Shown here: piece by piece, positions 25,432 to 33,754 of the stretch | How the letters are laid out: the number at the start of each line of letters is the position of its first letter | Numbering within the stretch: position 1 is the first letter of the stretch | Origin: Pirellulaceae bacterium | GTDB lineage: Bacteria > Planctomycetota > Planctomycetia > Pirellulales > Pirellulaceae | Length of the DNA stretch: 64,000 bases | Assembly (NCBI GenBank): GCA_024102795.1 | Contig: JAGFJK010000088.1 | Location: 61,017 to 125,016 of the forward strand | Reading direction: 5' to 3' | Program-made: the position numbers and the translations under genes | The notes under the pieces: model-generated | Database searches by the model: none | The model's input: the letters and a program-made list of their open reading frames with translations, nothing else | Told to the model about the DNA's origin: nothing

Positions 25432-27698
25432 GCTTGCCTCCTCCGTTGCAACTCGGCAAAACTGATCCGCTCCCGTTTCGGCGGCTGAACCGCGCCGCCG
25501 GCCCCCGCCAACACCGCTCCCTGTATTGACGCGGCGGCGGCGCAACCCACGAGGCCGTCAAACCAGTGGTTGTCTCCCCGCTCGGGACGAGCTTTCCATT
25601 CGTCGACTGTGCGCCCGCGACCTTCCGTCTTCACGCGGTATTCGGACGCGAGGTGCTCCGCAAGCAAGCGATGCAGTTCGGGACTATCGCCAAAGAGGGA
25701 GAGGCAACCTCGGTCGCCGAGAGAAACGGCGAGGCGGGCGTGGACGAACGACTTCCAGAAATTGGTGTCGTACACGACGTGGCGCACCGCTCGCTTGCCG
25801 GCCACGTTGGGCATCCGCCAGTTGTGCCCGATGCGATCACCGGGCCGGCGCTTGTATTCGGAGAACGGTTGACTCGATGCCCCGACGAACCGACCGTGGC
25901 TGGGCATGACGACGCCCGCGTGGGCTGATTGCCGGCAGAACTGGTAGACCACATCCGTGCTTGACCCCCAGTTGGCATCAATCAGGCATCGCTCAATCCG
26001 CAGCATAGCGCCGTCATCACGACGCCACTCGCGCCCGAGATACGAACTGGTGAGTTGCTCAAGGCCGGCGTAGATGGCTCCTTCGATGCCGCTGGCCTTT
26101 GTCGCGAGCGGCAGCGTGAATCGCGCGTCGCGGAGGGTGAAGTATGGCCGTTGTTGATCGGGGAAGGTGCCATAGTCGATGACGTAGCCGGTGAAGTCGT
26201 CCTCCCAGGCAGCGACCACGAAGAACAGCAAATTCGCCTGCACGTCGATAAACATCGTGACGTGGTTGCATCCGACTGGCACCGCGCGACGCGGCATGCG
26301 GTTCGTTTTGCCCGCGATCTGGTCGGCCGACAGCTCATTGGATTCGGATGTCTCCTCGGGGAGTGGCTCGTTCTGGTACTCGGCGAAGAAGGCTGCTTCG
26401 TCTTGCAGCCTGAGATTCATCGCATGCTGGATTGCCGACAGCTCGTCATGGTTGTACCGCTCGGGCCAGGCGATTTCCGCGCCGGCGTCCATCGCCTCAC
26501 GATCGGCAGCATAGAACTCGGTCGCCAAGCGGATGTCGCCGTGGGCGCGGAGGCTTTCGCCGCGAAGCTCCCCATAGCGCGCCCACTTCTTCTCCTCAGC
26601 AGGGAAGGAATAGACCATCTTGGTCCGCTCGCCGTTCCATTCGGGATGCTTGTCCCGCGAGAGAATGTTGTCCGCCATGTCGCTGGGGCGAATCACGGTG
26701 CAGGGCATGATGCCGCTGATCTTCTTGCCGGGTCCGGCTAGGCCCAGGATCGCGCCGGCCAAGATGCCTTCGCGTGTCGCACACTGGGAAAGAGATCGCG
26801 CCGATTCATCGGTCTGCGGATCGTCGAGGACCACCAGCGAAGGCCTCACCGTATGGCCGTCGGCACGTTTGTACTTCATGCCGCGAATGCGGCCGGTGAT
26901 TCCTGCGACCTTGATGATCGCTCCGCTGGCGACGCTGCCGGGCATCGTTGGCAACACGATCTCGCGGGCGGTCCAGCCGATGTGCGTCCGCTCGCCTTTG
27001 TAGAGTTGCCCATTGCAACGGTTGGCGATTCCATCGAGACACTGAATCGGATAGACGACCTCCGGGAAGTCTTCGAGCAACAGATCGTTGCCGTCGAGTT
27101 CCATCTTGATCGAGTCGAGCATATCCATCGCGTGGCCTTCGTCCGAACCGATCAAGCAGACGAAGTCGCGGTGCCCGTTCAGCACTGCCCAGATGCAGGC
27201 ACACTCGCAGATGGTCGTCTTGCCGCTGCCGCGCGGCATGGCCATCGCAAACAGACCACCGCGTAGCACAGCCTGCTCAATCTTGCCAATGACCTTCAGG
27301 TGGTCGGGCGACCACGGCAAGTGAAACGTGAGCGGGAAATACGACTCACAGAAGAAACGGAAGTCAGACGCAGCTTGCTTCTTGCGTTCGGAATCGGCGA
27401 CGGCCGGCAGGTCACCGATATCGCGTCCCGCGATGGCCAGCGCGACGTTTCTAGCCCGTGCTCGCTCCTTCAGCTTCTCGTATGGATCGCCGTCGGGTTC
27501 TGGCTTAGGTGAGTGTCGAAGCTCGACGAGCCACGCGGCGTACCGCAGCAGATCGACGAACCGGGCGTCGCCAATGCGCAAGCCCGCCCGCGTGCGATGA
27601 CGGTGCAATTGGCGCTCGTTGATGACTTCCCCGAGCGGCGTCGAGTTGAGCAGCCGGCAGAGTTCGCTCGGCCTGAGTTTTCGCGGATCAGTCGCCAC
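25428..27698 (-). CDS. Phage terminase large subunit (GpA family)
   Basis: The protein has 756 residues. The ATPase Walker A is MPRGSGKTT near residue 153 and the Walker B acidic strand SLVVLDDPQTDESARS near residue 287. Residues 480-640 contain a GpA-type nuclease/RNase H-like region (MFIDVQANLLFFVVAAWEDD and CLIDANWGSSTDVV supply the acidic metal ligands). The C-terminus ends in a basic tail. It packages DNA into the capsid. It overlaps the small-terminase-like gene by 11 bp and the zinc-ribbon gene by 4 bp. Confidence 0.9.
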   Translation of the reverse strand: MATDPRKLRPSELCRLLNSTPLGEVINERQLHRHRTRAGLRIGDARFVDLLRYAAWLVELRHSPKPEPDGDPYEKLKERARARNVALAIAGRDIGDLPAVADSERKKQAASDFRFFCESYFPLTFHLPWSPDHLKVIGKIEQAVLRGGLFAMAMPRGSGKTTICECACIWAVLNGHRDFVCLIGSDEGHAMDMLDSIKMELDGNDLLLEDFPEVVYPIQCLDGIANRCNGQLYKGERTHIGWTAREIVLPTMPGSVASGAIIKVAGITGRIRGMKYKRADGHTVRPSLVVLDDPQTDESARSLSQCATREGILAGAILGLAGPGKKISGIMPCTVIRPSDMADNILSRDKHPEWNGERTKMVYSFPAEEKKWARYGELRGESLRAHGDIRLATEFYAADREAMDAGAEIAWPERYNHDELSAIQHAMNLRLQDEAAFFAEYQNEPLPEETSESNELSADQIAGKTNRMPRRAVPVGCNHVTMFIDVQANLLFFVVAAWEDDFTGYVIDYGTFPDQQRPYFTLRDARFTLPLATKASGIEGAIYAGLEQLTSSYLGREWRRDDGAMLRIERCLIDANWGSSTDVVYQFCRQSAHAGVVMPSHGRFVGASSQPFSEYKRRPGDRIGHNWRMPNVAGKRAVRHVVYDTNFWKSFVHARLAVSLGDRGCLSLFGDSPELHRLLAEHLASEYRVKTEGRGRTVDEWKARPERGDNHWFDGLVGCAAAASIQGAVLAGAGGAVQPPKRERISFAELQRRRQA

Positions 27699-27900
27699 GC
27701 CCCATCTCCTTCACCAGCCATGCGGCGTAGTGGACCAGGTTGATTGTTCCGTCTGCGTTCGTCGGTGCGCCCGCCGTTACGTCGTCGCGCAGCATCGATT
27801 CGGTAATCGATGGCCCGCCGACCTTCGCCAGCAAGAGCGCAGCGTCGGGAAGCGCCAGCGCCGTGGGGTTGATCGGTTTGCGCGATTCGTCATTCGACAT
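27688..27900 (-). CDS. Putative small terminase subunit
   Basis: This 70-residue protein starts MSNDESRKPINPTALALPDA. LLLAKVGGPSITESMLRDDV and GTINLVHYAAWLVKEMGRGD resemble a short helical DNA-recognition unit: the second motif mirrors the VDLLRYAAWLVEL segment in the N-terminus of the large subunit, suggesting related wing-like domains. It directly overlaps the terminase gene and opens the packaging operon. The small-subunit role is inferred from position. Confidence 0.55.
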   Translation of the reverse strand: MSNDESRKPINPTALALPDAALLLAKVGGPSITESMLRDDVTAGAPTNADGTINLVHYAAWLVKEMGRGD

Positions 27901-28047
27901 GGTTTAGGCCGCCCTAAAACGCCCGGAAAAAAGCTGTTGAATTCTGCCGCTGATTCCCCGCACCGCGCTTGATGCGGGCCGGAATTGATGGCTCATGTGT
28001 GACTGTCCAAACGGGACGAACCACCACCAACCACCAGGAGCGAAACG

Positions 28048-28299
28048 ATGAACGCGAACAACGACGAACGACAAAGCGGGGCGGTCGACCAAGAGGCATT
28101 CGAGAAAGTGATCCGCGACAACCTCTCGCCCGAGGCGGTCGCGACGATCATCGCCTTCCTGCAACCGGCGGCGTTCTACCGGCCCGCCAACGAAGACGCG
28201 ATGCAAGCGCTGCTGCAGGTCGAATGGCTCGCCAACACGCTGACGGACATGCTCGGCGTCGAAGAGCACAACCGCCTGATGAACGAACTGGGTTTGTAA
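28048..28299 (+). CDS. Small acidic phage protein of unknown function
   Basis: This 83-residue soluble acidic protein starts MNANNDERQSGAVDQEAFEK. The rest is mostly helix, with NLSPEAVATIIAFLQPAAFY and LLQVEWLANTLTDMLGVEE. A GGAG site stands upstream (near 28039). I do not recognise a family. It is the first of three plus-strand genes that face the packaging operon; such short genes between replication and packaging modules are often regulators or host-takeover proteins. Confidence 0.6.
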   Translation: MNANNDERQSGAVDQEAFEKVIRDNLSPEAVATIIAFLQPAAFYRPANEDAMQALLQVEWLANTLTDMLGVEEHNRLMNELGL

Positions 28300-28326
28300 G
28301 CCAACCACCTTCACGGAGATCAATCG

Positions 28327-28545
28327 ATGAACACACCACGCAAACGCAAACGCCGCCGCCTGACCGAACGCAGCCTGGAACGCAAGTTGGTCAACCTCTT
28401 CGACAACTTCTTCTCGCGCCGTAGCGGGGGCTGGGCAGAGAACTTCGAGGACGCCGGGGTTCTGACCGGCAATCGCGGGGTGGTCATCTCGGTGGGCAAC
28501 GGCCAGGAGTTCCAACTCACCATCGTCGAAAGCACGCGTCGCTAA
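28327..28545 (+). CDS. Small basic phage protein of unknown function
   Basis: The protein has 72 residues. The first 25 are very basic (MNTPRKRKRRRLTERSLERK), followed by LVNLFDNFFSRRSGGWAENF and a beta-like end GVVISVGNGQEFQLTIVEST. It has a GGAG site 9 nt upstream and lies 27 bp after the previous gene. The basic N-terminus suggests nucleic-acid binding, but I do not recognise the family. Confidence 0.55.
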   Translation: MNTPRKRKRRRLTERSLERKLVNLFDNFFSRRSGGWAENFEDAGVLTGNRGVVISVGNGQEFQLTIVESTRR

Positions 28546-28635
28546 AGCCGAAACGCCCACGCGGGCGTCGCGGCGGGTGGTTCCCGCCGCCTGATGATGG
28601 CAGCCTTTCCATCCGCATTTCCAAGGAGAACGATC

Positions 28636-29004
28636 ATGTCCAAGACCAAGACCACGAAGAAGGCCGCTGCTCCCAAGGCGACCAAGAGCGCGAAGGCCGC
28701 GCCCGCGAAGAAGGCTGGGGCGTCGAAACCCGCCGCCAAGAAGGCGAAGGCGACGAATGGCGAAGGCAAGACCAAGCGGGTCAGCGCAATTGACGCCGCC
28801 GCTCAACTGCTCGCCGCGTCGAAGGAGCCGATGGGCTGCAAAGAGCTGATCGAAGCGATGGCGGCGAAGGGCCTCTGGACGAGCCCCGGCGGCAAGACCC
28901 CGCATGCGACGCTCTACAGCGCGATCCTGCGGGAGATCAACGTGAAGGGGAAGGACGCCCGGTTCACGAAGACCGACCGCGGGCGCTTCGCCGCTAACGC
29001 CTAG
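28636..29004 (+). CDS. HARE-HTH domain protein with histone H1-like basic arm
   Basis: This 122-residue protein has a Lys/Ala-rich arm in its first 50 residues (TKKAAAPKATKSAKAA). It then carries a HARE-HTH (HB1/ASXL-type winged helix) domain: AIDAAAQLLAASKEPMGCKE, LIEAMAAKGLWTSPGGKTPH and ATLYSAILREINVKGKDARF. The start at 28636 is supported by AAGGAG 8 nt upstream. HARE-HTH domains bind DNA and join restriction, nuclease and chromatin systems; the H1-like arm should bind DNA without sequence preference. A terminator follows. Confidence 0.8.
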   Translation: MSKTKTTKKAAAPKATKSAKAAPAKKAGASKPAAKKAKATNGEGKTKRVSAIDAAAQLLAASKEPMGCKELIEAMAAKGLWTSPGGKTPHATLYSAILREINVKGKDARFTKTDRGRFAANA

Positions 29005-29026
29005 CGCTCGCGACGGGCCCCCGCCC

Positions 29027-29059
29027 AACGCCCCACGTTCGCCACGTCGGGGCGTTTTC
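29027..29059 (+). terminator. Terminator after the small plus-strand gene set
   Basis: A stem AACGCCCC/GGGGCGTT (29027-29034 and 29049-29056) is closed over a 14-base loop that can pair further (ACG/CGT), followed by a T-rich run. It is placed 22 bp after the HARE-HTH gene and just before the convergent methyltransferase gene, so it ends that unit. Confidence 0.75.
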
Positions 29060-29120
29060 TCGTTGGTGGCCGTGCTGGCCAACCCGCGGCGCGGGCCGCG
29101 ACACGTTGCGAACGTCGCGT

Positions 29121-30437
29121 TCACGAGGCCACCTCCACCGCCGCGATACGTTCCGCCTTCCGCCCCGTGAACTTCTCCCAGCGCTGCACGATCACATCGC
29201 AATACGGCGGATCGAGTTCCATGAGAAACGCTTTGCGGCTCGTCTGCTCGCAGGCGATAAGCGTTGAACCACTGCCGCCGAACAAGTCGAGAACGTTCTC
29301 TCCGATCCGCGATGAATATTGCATCGCTCGCACCGCCAGCTCGACGGGCTTCTCCGTGAGGTGGACCATCGATTGCGGATTGACCTTCTTCACATGCCAG
29401 AGGTCGGTCGCGTTATTCGGACCGAAGAATTGGTGCCCAGCGCCGAGCCGCCAGCCATAGAAACAGATCTCGAACGCGCCCATGAAATCCTTGCGCGTGA
29501 GAACGGGATGCTGCTTGTCCCATACGATGCCTTGGCTGAAGTACAGATCGTGCTTCCTCAAGAACGGTGGGTAGTTTCCGAGGTTGGCGTAGCCACCCCA
29601 GATGTAGAAACCGCGTCCGGCCTCCAGCACGCGGGCCATGTTGCCGAACCATGCGTCGAGCAGCTCGTCGAATGCTTCGTCGGTCACGAAGTCGTTTGCG
29701 AGCGGTCGATCTTTGGCTCGCATCTTCTTGTGCGTCGCCTTCGCTTTCTCGGGGTGGCGTTCCAGATCGAACTTCTGATGATGCTTGTTCGGGTTCGCAA
29801 AGCTGCTGTTGCCAGCCGCGATGGCGTTGTTGCTGCGTGGCTCGACCTTCACGTTGTAGGGAGGGTCCGTATTCACGAGTTGGATCGTCGCGCCGTCGAG
29901 CAACCGGTCCACGTCCGCTGGCTTCGATGAGTCGCCACAAAGCAATCGGTGATCGCCGAGAATCCACAGGTCGCCGGGCTGCGTAATCGCTTCGTCGGGT
30001 GGTGCCGGCACGTCGTCGGGGTCGGTGAGACCTTCCTGCAAATCGCCGCCGAGCAGCTTGGCGAGCTCGTCGTGGTCGAAACCCAGTAGGCCGAGGTCGT
30101 AGTTGGCCGCTTGCAGTTCGCCCAGTTCGATCGGCAAGAGGTCGTAGTTCCAGTCCGCGAGTGATGCGGTCTGGTTGTCGGCGATCCGGTACGCCTTGAT
30201 CTGGTCGGGCGTCAGGTCCTTGGCAACGTGAACCGGAACCTTCTCCAGACCCAGCTTCTGCGCCGCCTTGAAGCGGGTGTGCCCGCAGATGATTACGCCC
30301 TCCGCATCGACCACGATGGGCTGGCGGAAGCCGAATTCGCGGAGCGACGCTGCTACGGCATCGACCGCGTCGTCGTTCACCCGCGGGTTGTTGGGATATG
30401 GTTTGACCCGCGATACGGGCCACAGCTCGATCTTCAT
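29121..30437 (-). CDS. ParB-like domain-DNA methyltransferase fusion
   Basis: This is a 438-residue protein. Residues 1-115 are a ParB/Srx-type N-domain (IELWPVSRVKPYPNNPRVND and GVIICGHTRFKAAQKLGLEK, with the GH-TR motif). Residues 165-438 are a beta-class DNA methyltransferase with DPPYN near residue 188 and DLFGGSGST near 382. This pair is widespread in phages; it modifies adenine or cytosine amino groups in phage DNA and can protect it from restriction. It lies between the replication and packaging regions on the minus strand. Confidence 0.88.
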   Translation of the reverse strand: MKIELWPVSRVKPYPNNPRVNDDAVDAVAASLREFGFRQPIVVDAEGVIICGHTRFKAAQKLGLEKVPVHVAKDLTPDQIKAYRIADNQTASLADWNYDLLPIELGELQAANYDLGLLGFDHDELAKLLGGDLQEGLTDPDDVPAPPDEAITQPGDLWILGDHRLLCGDSSKPADVDRLLDGATIQLVNTDPPYNVKVEPRSNNAIAAGNSSFANPNKHHQKFDLERHPEKAKATHKKMRAKDRPLANDFVTDEAFDELLDAWFGNMARVLEAGRGFYIWGGYANLGNYPPFLRKHDLYFSQGIVWDKQHPVLTRKDFMGAFEICFYGWRLGAGHQFFGPNNATDLWHVKKVNPQSMVHLTEKPVELAVRAMQYSSRIGENVLDLFGGSGSTLIACEQTSRKAFLMELDPPYCDVIVQRWEKFTGRKAERIAAVEVAS

Positions 30438-30859
30438 GAAAAACTACTCCGTGGGACGTTCGGACAAGCAAAACAAACTGTGTCTAGGATGGTGGCTGTT
30501 CCCGCGTGCCTCACCTGAGGATTTCCGCCGGGAAGGAACCATAGACCGGCTGGCAGGTGGGCTTTCGGCGTGCCACTTTGGCAGACGCGACGTGTGGCCC
30601 ACGGGCGGGACCGGCCGCGGGTTGGAGCGTTGATCGCCAATGGCCCGGAGGCCGCGACAAACGCGAACGTGGGCGACGACGTGGCAACCGTCGGGGACGC
30701 TACTGCCGCAGACTGTCGCGACAGTACCTATTGCGCCCAAGGTTCCTCCCGCATGCGCGCGGGCGCACGCGCGATTAGCAATGGTGACTGTCGCGACAGT
30801 GCGCGACAGTAGACCCGTCAACGTGGTTGCCCCGCTTTCCATGCTTCGCTGCTTTCTCA
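30438..30859. other. Gene-free stretch upstream of the ParB-methyltransferase, with palindromic sites
   Basis: About 420 bp lie between the replication protein gene (which ends at 30860 on the minus strand) and the ParB-methyltransferase gene, both transcribed leftwards. It holds two copies of a 14-bp palindrome (see separate entry) and some GC-rich hairpins. An open frame crosses it on the minus strand but it has no recognisable family and repeats LSRTVATV-type words that come from the palindromes. I consider it regulatory or origin-like DNA. Confidence 0.5.
30712..30811. repeat. Repeated 14-bp palindrome ACTGTCGCGACAGT
   Basis: The perfect palindrome ACTGTCGCGACAGT occurs at 30712-30725 and at 30787-30800, with centres 75 bp apart (about seven helical turns). 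A half-site GCGCGACAGT follows at 30801-30810. The sites lie in the gene-free stretch next to the replication gene. Repeated perfect palindromes at that position suggest binding sites for a dimeric regulator or replication initiator; the binding protein is unknown. Confidence 0.7.
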
Positions 30860-33190
30860 TCACCAGCCCCCTTTCAGCGCAATGCCTTCGTAAAACGGCT
30901 GTTGTGCCGTGCCGCGACGGCGCGAGATGCCGGCGATGGCGGCGTTGAGGTCGCGGCCGAAGGTCTGCTTGGTCGTAACCGCTTGCCGGCCTTCGTCTTC
31001 GCACCAACGCCTCCAGGCGTCGTACAACGAATCAACGCTGACGCGGTGCCCAGCGCCTACGATGCAGGCGTCGCGGACGAATGCGGACACGGGTGACGAG
31101 AGATCTTCAATCTCCTGCACCACGTCGCGGACGCTGGTCGGCATCATGAAGTGGCCGCGCTCCCGCAGGCGTCGCCAGCCTTCAATCGCCCAATTCAGGA
31201 TGCCGGGCAATTCGCTGAGCAGTCGGTCGGTCAGCCCGGTGTCCTCCTTGCCGTAGAAGCTCTGGGTGAGCCGCAGAATTACGAACCGTCCCGCCAATGC
31301 ACCGCTGGCATCTGTGAGCCGCGGAAACTCGTTCGTGAGGAACATGAAGCGAGTGGGCAGCTTCATGGTCACGCTCGTCAAATGCTTCCGGTCGACCGTG
31401 AGAGTGTCTTCGCCGCTGATGCAGAGCAGGCGTTCGACGACCGTGGGTATGTTCTCGCCGTGAAATCGAGCGTCGCTGACGATGGCAAGCGTCTTGCCGA
31501 TCAGCGGTTGCAGGCCGAATTGCCCAGCCAGGCTTGAGGTGGTCGGCCCGCTCACGTTGCCACTGCCAATCAGACGGGTCAGCACGCGAGCGATGGTGCC
31601 CTTGCCGCTGCGTTTGGGCCCGACCATGAGCAGCATCTTTTGCTGCGAGGTATCGCCGGTCAGACAGTAACCGAACCATTCCTGAAGGAGATCGAGGGAT
31701 TCGGTGTCGCCGTCAAAAAGCTGATGCAGGAACTCGTACCATGACGTTGGGAGTGGCGCTGCCGGATCGGGATCAAACTCCAGCGCGTTCACCGTGAAGA
31801 ACTGCGGCGTCGCCGGATAGTGCTGCATCGTGGGCAGGTGCAGCAGCGTCGATCGGCATGGCAGAATGTCGCTCGGGCAGAGGCCTTTCGGTACTTCCCC
31901 CAACCACGAGGGCGACGCGACCGTTGCGGGCAGATGCGTGAATGCCTGTATCGACTCGAGCGCCGATTTGATCGTGCCGGGGTTCGACTCGTAATCGACG
32001 AGCTCCAACTCCTCGGTCTTGCGGTTGAAGATGTATCGCAGCGATTCGTGTAACCAGACCTGCAATCGCTTCTTGACCGCGTTGTCCTCGACCTCGCTGT
32101 AACGGTTGTCACGCCATTCCATCAGCAGACCGGCATAGCATTGAATCGCTCGCCCTTTGGGATGCAGATGGAAGTCGCGGACATAAGCATCCGCCGTCGG
32201 CAGCGTCTTCTTGGGCGAGATCACGAGGCGTCCGGTGACCGGATCGCGTCCACCGAGAGCAATGCAGCCTTCGGCGTCTACCTCCAGCGCTTGCCCGCGC
32301 CGGCACTGACCTTCGGCATCGCGAACGCGACGAATGATCTCGTCGTCGCTCCACGCTTTCGGAAAAGGCTTCTGGCGGGCGTATTCACGGATCGTGGCCA
32401 GGGCCGCTGCGTCGTCGAGGTCGTACTCGACCGCTCGGCAGGCGGCGACGAACAGACGATGCGACCCGTCGCGCTGGTCGGTGATGCGGATGCGGAGCAT
32501 TGCCGCCAGACACCGCGCCGAACGATCAGCGGGAACGATGTTGGTGGGCGCGGCAGGCGAAGGTTGGGGCTCGGCCTTGGTCCGTTTCTTCTTCTCTGGC
32601 GCAGGCTGCTTTTCGCCAAGCTCGACCTTCACGGCATCCGCCAACCGCTGCACGCATTCCAGAAGCTGGCCAGGCTCTACCGTGGCGGGTTCGTGTTCCT
32701 GATAAATCCAGCAGATCGATTCGCCCGATTCGTGGGTGCTGGGCGGGAAGACCGTCTGCATTCCAGTCGAACGGAACTCGACGATCATGCCGGCCGATTT
32801 GCTGCGAAACTTCTTCGTGGCCGCTGGCGCGGAGACGCGATATATCCAGTGCGAGCTTGGTTTGCCTGGACGACCGAAGATCGCCGGCGTCTCCGGTAGG
32901 AATTGCGGGGCCAACTCGACGGCCCGCATGTGGTCGAGGTCCACGTCGATCAGCCAACCCGACGGCTCGCCGAGCAGTACGCCGATGTTCTGCGGATGGC
33001 CGTTGAAATGCTGGTCGAGCGATTCGACCGTGAGACGCATCTGTTCCCAGCCTTTGAAGCCGGGATTCTTGCTTTGATGCGGGATCGGGATCACGGACCA
33101 ACCGTTCCGCGCATAGACCTCCGCCGCCAAGCGCGTTGCGTTGCCGCCGGGGATAGGAGATTCGGAATCGGTGTGGCTCGCGCCGTCCAT
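30860..33190 (-). CDS. Phage replication protein: prim-pol primase with SF3 (D5/P4-type) helicase
   Basis: This 776-residue protein has three parts. Residues 15-180 are a bifunctional primase-polymerase (prim-pol) domain with NGWSVIPIPHQSKNPGFKGW, LIDVDLDHMRAVELA (metal-binding acids) and SSHWIYRVSAPAATKK. Residues 230-300 form a helical primase-C-like linker. Residues 440-700 are an SF3 helicase: Walker A GPKRSGKGT near residue 521, a B-like LAIVSDARF near 568 and sensor FMFLTNEFPRL near 620. It should prime and unwind phage DNA at the origin, as in P4-like elements. The repeated palindromes nearby may be its origin. Confidence 0.9.
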   Translation of the reverse strand: MDGASHTDSESPIPGGNATRLAAEVYARNGWSVIPIPHQSKNPGFKGWEQMRLTVESLDQHFNGHPQNIGVLLGEPSGWLIDVDLDHMRAVELAPQFLPETPAIFGRPGKPSSHWIYRVSAPAATKKFRSKSAGMIVEFRSTGMQTVFPPSTHESGESICWIYQEHEPATVEPGQLLECVQRLADAVKVELGEKQPAPEKKKRTKAEPQPSPAAPTNIVPADRSARCLAAMLRIRITDQRDGSHRLFVAACRAVEYDLDDAAALATIREYARQKPFPKAWSDDEIIRRVRDAEGQCRRGQALEVDAEGCIALGGRDPVTGRLVISPKKTLPTADAYVRDFHLHPKGRAIQCYAGLLMEWRDNRYSEVEDNAVKKRLQVWLHESLRYIFNRKTEELELVDYESNPGTIKSALESIQAFTHLPATVASPSWLGEVPKGLCPSDILPCRSTLLHLPTMQHYPATPQFFTVNALEFDPDPAAPLPTSWYEFLHQLFDGDTESLDLLQEWFGYCLTGDTSQQKMLLMVGPKRSGKGTIARVLTRLIGSGNVSGPTTSSLAGQFGLQPLIGKTLAIVSDARFHGENIPTVVERLLCISGEDTLTVDRKHLTSVTMKLPTRFMFLTNEFPRLTDASGALAGRFVILRLTQSFYGKEDTGLTDRLLSELPGILNWAIEGWRRLRERGHFMMPTSVRDVVQEIEDLSSPVSAFVRDACIVGAGHRVSVDSLYDAWRRWCEDEGRQAVTTKQTFGRDLNAAIAGISRRRGTAQQPFYEGIALKGGW

Positions 33191-33592
33191 GCCTTACTGC
33201 TCCGCATCGCAGCAACCGATGGGCGAGCGTCGTCGCCGGAATCATTTCGGTCGCGTGTGTAGCTAACGAAATCGTATTGGTCATGCGGCGACAGAGAACG
33301 ATGACAAAGAAAGTCACGTGTCAAAGCGCGTGCGCGCATGCTGCGCGAAGAATCGGGGACATGCGCGCCATCCTGCGCTGCACGTGATTTCCGGCGCGCA
33401 GGCGTTTGAACGCTGACGTGTCCCTGGCTCGCGCGGAAAATTGACTCGGAAGATCGAGGCCAAGCAGTCGTCGAACGATCGGCCCTTCTTCAGGGAAAAG
33501 TTTCCGTGCAACCTTTGCTACGACCGGCTGGATTTCCTCTCGAAACCGGGCATCATGGTGACCCCGGAGAGGCCGGCGTGCGCCCGCCCGCG
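33191..33592. other. Gene-free divergent region between replication protein and recombinase genes
   Basis: About 400 bp separate the leftward replication gene from the rightward recombinase pair, so the promoters for both should lie here. The sequence is mixed, with GCGC-rich inverted words around 33330-33400. No family-level protein was recognised in any frame. A TTGAC box near 33440 may be part of a promoter, but no matching -10 box was confirmed. Confidence 0.4.
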
Positions 33593-33754
33593 ATGGCCTG
33601 GATGTCGGACGAGTTGATCGCGGAAACGCGGCGGGTATGGTCCGAGGCCTATCGCCGGGTGATCAGCGAAGAAGAGGCAGTGGAAATCTTGACCAACGTT
33701 CGAAGGCTCACCGAGGTACTTTGGCGGGCCGAACAGGAGAAGAAACAACCATGA
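33593..33754 (+). CDS. Small protein coupled to the serine recombinase
   Basis: This 53-residue protein reads MAWMSDELIAETRRVWSEAY, then RRVISEEEAVEILTNVRRLT, mostly one or two acidic-basic amphipathic helices. Its stop overlaps the recombinase start (ATGA), so the two are translationally coupled. The start may be 33593 or the second Met at 33602; no strong ribosome site decides. Short helical proteins encoded just before serine recombinases are common in planctomycete prophages; role unknown, possibly a recombination accessory factor. Confidence 0.6.
   Translation: MAWMSDELIAETRRVWSEAYRRVISEEEAVEILTNVRRLTEVLWRAEQEKKQP

Noticed and set aside
30444..31007. A 187-codon minus-strand open frame over the palindromes
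   Set aside because: Its repeated LSRTVATV words are produced by the palindromes, and the frame overlaps the replication gene end; no family is recognisable.
33191..33592. A 65-codon minus-strand frame in the divergent region
   Set aside because: No ribosome site, no recognisable domain, and the region must hold promoters for both flanking genes.
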